From Nocardioides iriomotensis (GTDB lineage Bacteria > Actinomycetota > Actinomycetes > Propionibacteriales > Nocardioidaceae): a DNA stretch of 64,000 nucleotides. The position numbers were made by a program, and so were the translations under genes. Each line of letters opens with the position of its first letter. Position 1 is the first letter of the stretch. The notes beneath the pieces are model-generated. The model saw only the letters and a program-made list of their open reading frames with translations, was not told where the DNA came from and made no database searches. Positions 61,593 to 64,000 of this stretch are shown piece after piece. The stretch spans positions 1 through 64,000 of the forward strand of contig NZ_SDPU01000025.1 of NCBI RefSeq assembly GCF_004168035.1. Direction: 5' to 3'.

Positions 61593-63236
61593 ATGGCCCG
61601 ACCGACCATCGTCACCGTGGACGACGACCCGCAGGTGTCGTCCGCGATCACGCGCGACCTGCTGACGAGGTACGGCCAGGACTACCGGGTCGTGCGCACC
61701 ACCTCGGGGCCTGAGGCCCTCGACGTGCTGGCCCAGCTCGCGCTCCGCGACGACCCGGTCGCGCTGATCCTGACCGACCAGCGGATGCCGGAGATGACCG
61801 GCACGGAGATGCTCGAGCAGGCGTCGACGCACGCGCCGCAGGCGAAGAAGGTCCTGCTCACGGCGTACGCCGACACCGAGGTCGCGATCACCGCGATCAA
61901 CGAGATCGGGCTCGACCACTACCTGATGAAGCCCTGGGACCCGCCCGACGAGCGGCTCTACCCGGTCGTCGACGACCTGCTCGGCGACTGGCAGCGCGAG
62001 CACCCCGACCACACCGGCGACCTTCGGGTCGTGGGGCACCGGTGGTCCGAGCGCAGCCACGAGCTCAAGACGTTCCTGGCGCGCAACCACGTGCCCTACG
62101 TCTGGTACGACGTGGAGCGGGACGACGAGGGCGCCCGGCTCGCGGGTCTGGCCGGGGCCGGTCCGGACGAGCTGCCGCTGGTGCTGATGCCGTCGGGCAG
62201 CACGCTGCGCTCCCCCACCACCCTCGACCTGGCGGGCGCGCTGGGCCTGAACACGGCGGCCCAGCAGCCGCTCTACGACGTGTGCATCGTCGGCGGCGGG
62301 CCGGCCGGGCTGGCCGCGGCCGTCTACGCGGCGTCGGAGGGGCTCAGCACCGTCGTGGTGGAGCGCGAGGCGCCCGGCGGCCAGGCAGGGCAGAGCGCCG
62401 CGATCGAGAACTACCTCGGGTTCCCGCGCGGCCTGAGCGGCTCCGACCTGGCCCAGCGGGCGCTCGCCCAGGTGCGCCGCTTCGGCGCCGAGCTCGTCGT
62501 CGCCCGCGACGTGGTGGCGCTCGAGGAGCGGGGCCCGGTGCGGGCGGTGGTGCTCGACGGCCAGAGCGTCGTGGAGGCTCGCACGGTGATCGTGGCGACC
62601 GGCGTGTCCTACCGGCGGCTGCCGGCCGGCGGAACCGACGCGCTGACCGGCCGGGGCGTCTACTACGGCGCCAGCGCCTCGGAGGCGGCGCAGTGCCAGG
62701 ACGACGTCGTGTACGTCGTCGGAGCGGCCAACTCGGCCGGCCAGGCGGTGCTGAACTTCGCCAAGTACGCCAAGCGGGTCGTTCTGCTGGTCCGCGGCGC
62801 TTCGCTGGAGGCGTCGATGTCGCGGTACCTCGTCGACCGGATCGAGGCGCACCCGGGCATCGACGTGCGGCTGCGGACTCAGGTCACCGAGTGCCGCGGC
62901 GACGGCCACCTCGAGTCGCTCGTGCTGCGCGACGAGGCGGCCGGGCTCGAGGAGCAGGTCGACACCGACTGGCTGTTCGTGTTCATCGGCGCGGCTCCGC
63001 GCACCGACTGGCTCGACGCGACGGTCGCCCGGGACGGCAACGGGTTCGTCGTGACCGGGCCCGACCTGGCCGCCGCCTGGCCGCTCCCCCGGGCGCCGTA
63101 CGCCCTGGAGACGAGCCTGCCCGGCGTGTTCGCCGCGGGCGACGTGCGGCTCGACTCGATGAAGCGCGTGGCCTCGGCCGTCGGGGAGGGCGCGATGGCC
63201 GTGCACCTGGTCCACCGCTACCTGGCGACGGTCTGA
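61593..63236 (+). CDS. fused response regulator, Grx-like domain and TrxR-like flavoprotein
   Basis: A 547-residue fusion. Residues ~5-125 are a response-regulator receiver (IVTVDDDPQV; phospho-Asp in LILTDQRMPEMTG; Lys in YLMKPWDPP). About 145-230 resembles a glutaredoxin-like fold, but the usual Cys pair is SERSHE in HRWSERSHELKTF. From ~235 a FAD/NAD(P) module of TrxR type starts VCIVGGGPAGLAAAVYAASE and ends VFAAGDVRLDSMKRVASAVG. The CxxC at the TrxR active site is replaced by VYYGASASEA. So all redox-active cysteines seem lost. ATG 61593 is preceded by GGGGGGA at 6 nt. A GTG at 61578 is also in frame. Confidence 0.85.
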   Translation: MARPTIVTVDDDPQVSSAITRDLLTRYGQDYRVVRTTSGPEALDVLAQLALRDDPVALILTDQRMPEMTGTEMLEQASTHAPQAKKVLLTAYADTEVAITAINEIGLDHYLMKPWDPPDERLYPVVDDLLGDWQREHPDHTGDLRVVGHRWSERSHELKTFLARNHVPYVWYDVERDDEGARLAGLAGAGPDELPLVLMPSGSTLRSPTTLDLAGALGLNTAAQQPLYDVCIVGGGPAGLAAAVYAASEGLSTVVVEREAPGGQAGQSAAIENYLGFPRGLSGSDLAQRALAQVRRFGAELVVARDVVALEERGPVRAVVLDGQSVVEARTVIVATGVSYRRLPAGGTDALTGRGVYYGASASEAAQCQDDVVYVVGAANSAGQAVLNFAKYAKRVVLLVRGASLEASMSRYLVDRIEAHPGIDVRLRTQVTECRGDGHLESLVLRDEAAGLEEQVDTDWLFVFIGAAPRTDWLDATVARDGNGFVVTGPDLAAAWPLPRAPYALETSLPGVFAAGDVRLDSMKRVASAVGEGAMAVHLVHRYLATV

Positions 63237-64000
63237 TGGGCACCCTGCTCACGGTCGACGAGCTCCGGCCGCTGCCGATCTTCGCCAAGCTCGGCGACGA
63301 CCAGCTCGCCCAGCTCCTCGAGGCCGGCGAGGCGGTCGCGACCGAGCCCGGCACCGAGCTGTTCACCGAGGGCCTGCCGGCCGAGCAGTGGTGGGTGCTC
63401 GTCGAGGGCGCGATCGCGCTGTCGCGCCGCGTCGGGCAGCGCGAGGAGGTCGTCGCGCGGATGGACGTGCCGGGCCGCTGGGCGGGTGGGTTCCGGGCGT
63501 GGGACGACCACGGCACCTACCTCGCCACCGGACGCGTGGTGGAGCCGGGCCGCGTGCTCCGGGTGCCGTCCGAGTCGCTGCGCGCCCTGACCGACGAGTG
63601 GTTCCCGCTCGGCGGACACCTGATCACCGGCGTCTTCCACACCGCGCGCTCGATCGACGCCACCGCCCGTCAGCACGGCGCGCTGGTCACGCTCGGCACC
63701 CTCGCCGCCGGCCTCGCGCACGAGCTGAACAACCCCGCGGCCGCGGCCACCCGCTCGGTCGACGAGGTGCAGGTGCTGGCCGGCCAGGTCCTCGACTCGC
63801 TGCGGGACCTGGCCGTCGCCGGGATCACCGCCGACCAGTACACCGCCCTCGACGCCCTGCGCACCGACCTGCGCCCACCGGCCACGCCGCTGTCGGCGCT
63901 CGACCACGCCGACCTCGAGCAGGAGCTCGGGCTCTGGCTGAGCGGCCGCGACGTGGCCGACCCGTGGCGGCTCGCCTCGGCGCTGGTGCCGGCCGGCGCG
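63236..64000 (+). CDS. cyclic-nucleotide-domain histidine kinase (cut by window edge)
   Basis: First 255 codons of a sensor kinase. Residues ~10-125 form a cyclic-nucleotide-binding-type domain (LPIFAKLGDDQLAQLLEAGE, GTELFTEGLPAEQWWVLVEG). The H-box is GTLAAGLAHELNNPAAAATR near residue 165. It is truncated before the ATP-binding lobe. ATG overlaps the upstream stop by one base, so it should be co-transcribed with the response-regulator fusion, and the two probably form a two-component system. In the known family, such kinase/RR-TrxR pairs occur together. Confidence 0.87.
   Translation, partial: MGTLLTVDELRPLPIFAKLGDDQLAQLLEAGEAVATEPGTELFTEGLPAEQWWVLVEGAIALSRRVGQREEVVARMDVPGRWAGGFRAWDDHGTYLATGRVVEPGRVLRVPSESLRALTDEWFPLGGHLITGVFHTARSIDATARQHGALVTLGTLAAGLAHELNNPAAAATRSVDEVQVLAGQVLDSLRDLAVAGITADQYTALDALRTDLRPPATPLSALDHADLEQELGLWLSGRDVADPWRLASALVPAGA

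Overview
The window is high-GC, gene-dense DNA from an actinobacterium. The gene orders steA-mctB-pyrG-NUDIX, argC-J-B-D-F-R-G-H, infC-rpmI-rplT with DUF1844 alongside, and hisG-hisE next to the riboflavin genes are all typical of that phylum. GTG and TTG starts, ATGA/GTGA overlaps and leaderless promoters fit as well. The overall flavour is Nocardioides-like (Propionibacteriales), which is an inference from gene order and style, not from a search. No rRNA, tRNA, transposase or CRISPR array was seen.

Layout. 1-5236 (minus): alanine dehydrogenase (cut by the edge), NUDIX hydrolase, CTP synthase, MctB-like protein and SteA. 5237-5563: a 32-bp tandem repeat and the first copy of an interspersed 3'-end element. 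5564-7276: DEAD-box RNA helicase. 7298-16947 (minus): a full arginine operon, argC-ACT-argJ-argB-argD-argF-argR-argG-argH-mpg, with a small ACT-domain gene coupled between argC and argJ and a palindromic ArgR-box candidate at the argC promoter. 16987-24591 (minus): 2H phosphoesterase, pheT, pheS, an orphan histidine kinase, an rRNA methyltransferase, rplT, rpmI, and infC with an ATC start. 24998-36662 (mostly plus): DUF1844, SseB, an odd ssu-type locus (short permease, an ABC cassette that has lost its catalytic residues, intact SsuD), a PLP enzyme, a small kinase, a hydrolase, sulfotransferase and GNAT genes, an ABC exporter and an aldose epimerase.

36971-54802 is the most interesting region: a catabolic island. 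Ten translationally coupled minus-strand genes (coxM-coxS-coxL-coxG-amidase-hyuA-hyuB-SDR-carbamate kinase-ring-opening amidohydrolase) sit behind a uracil-type NCS2 permease. Facing them is a divergent DUF2877-FdrA-DUF1116 operon. I infer a catabolic route for a pyrimidine or similar N-heterocycle: uptake, molybdenum-enzyme hydroxylation, barbiturase-like ring opening, phosphorolysis of the ureido acid to carbamoyl phosphate by the FdrA complex, then ATP formation by carbamate kinase. The substrate is not proven by sequence.

54818-64000: two more copies of the 3'-end element around a small membrane-protein gene, then PH-domain protein, hisG, hisE and the riboflavin operon ribD-ribC-ribM(pnuC)-ribBA-ribH under an FMN riboswitch. 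Last come a divergent response regulator/TrxR-like fusion and a cyclic-nucleotide-domain histidine kinase cut by the right edge.

Two patterns run across the window. At least ten genes start 6-7 nt after a TANNNT -10 box, implying leaderless mRNAs. Five copies of a ~73-bp element all lie just 3' of a stop codon in the same orientation relative to the gene, suggesting a lineage-specific terminator or 3'-UTR structure.
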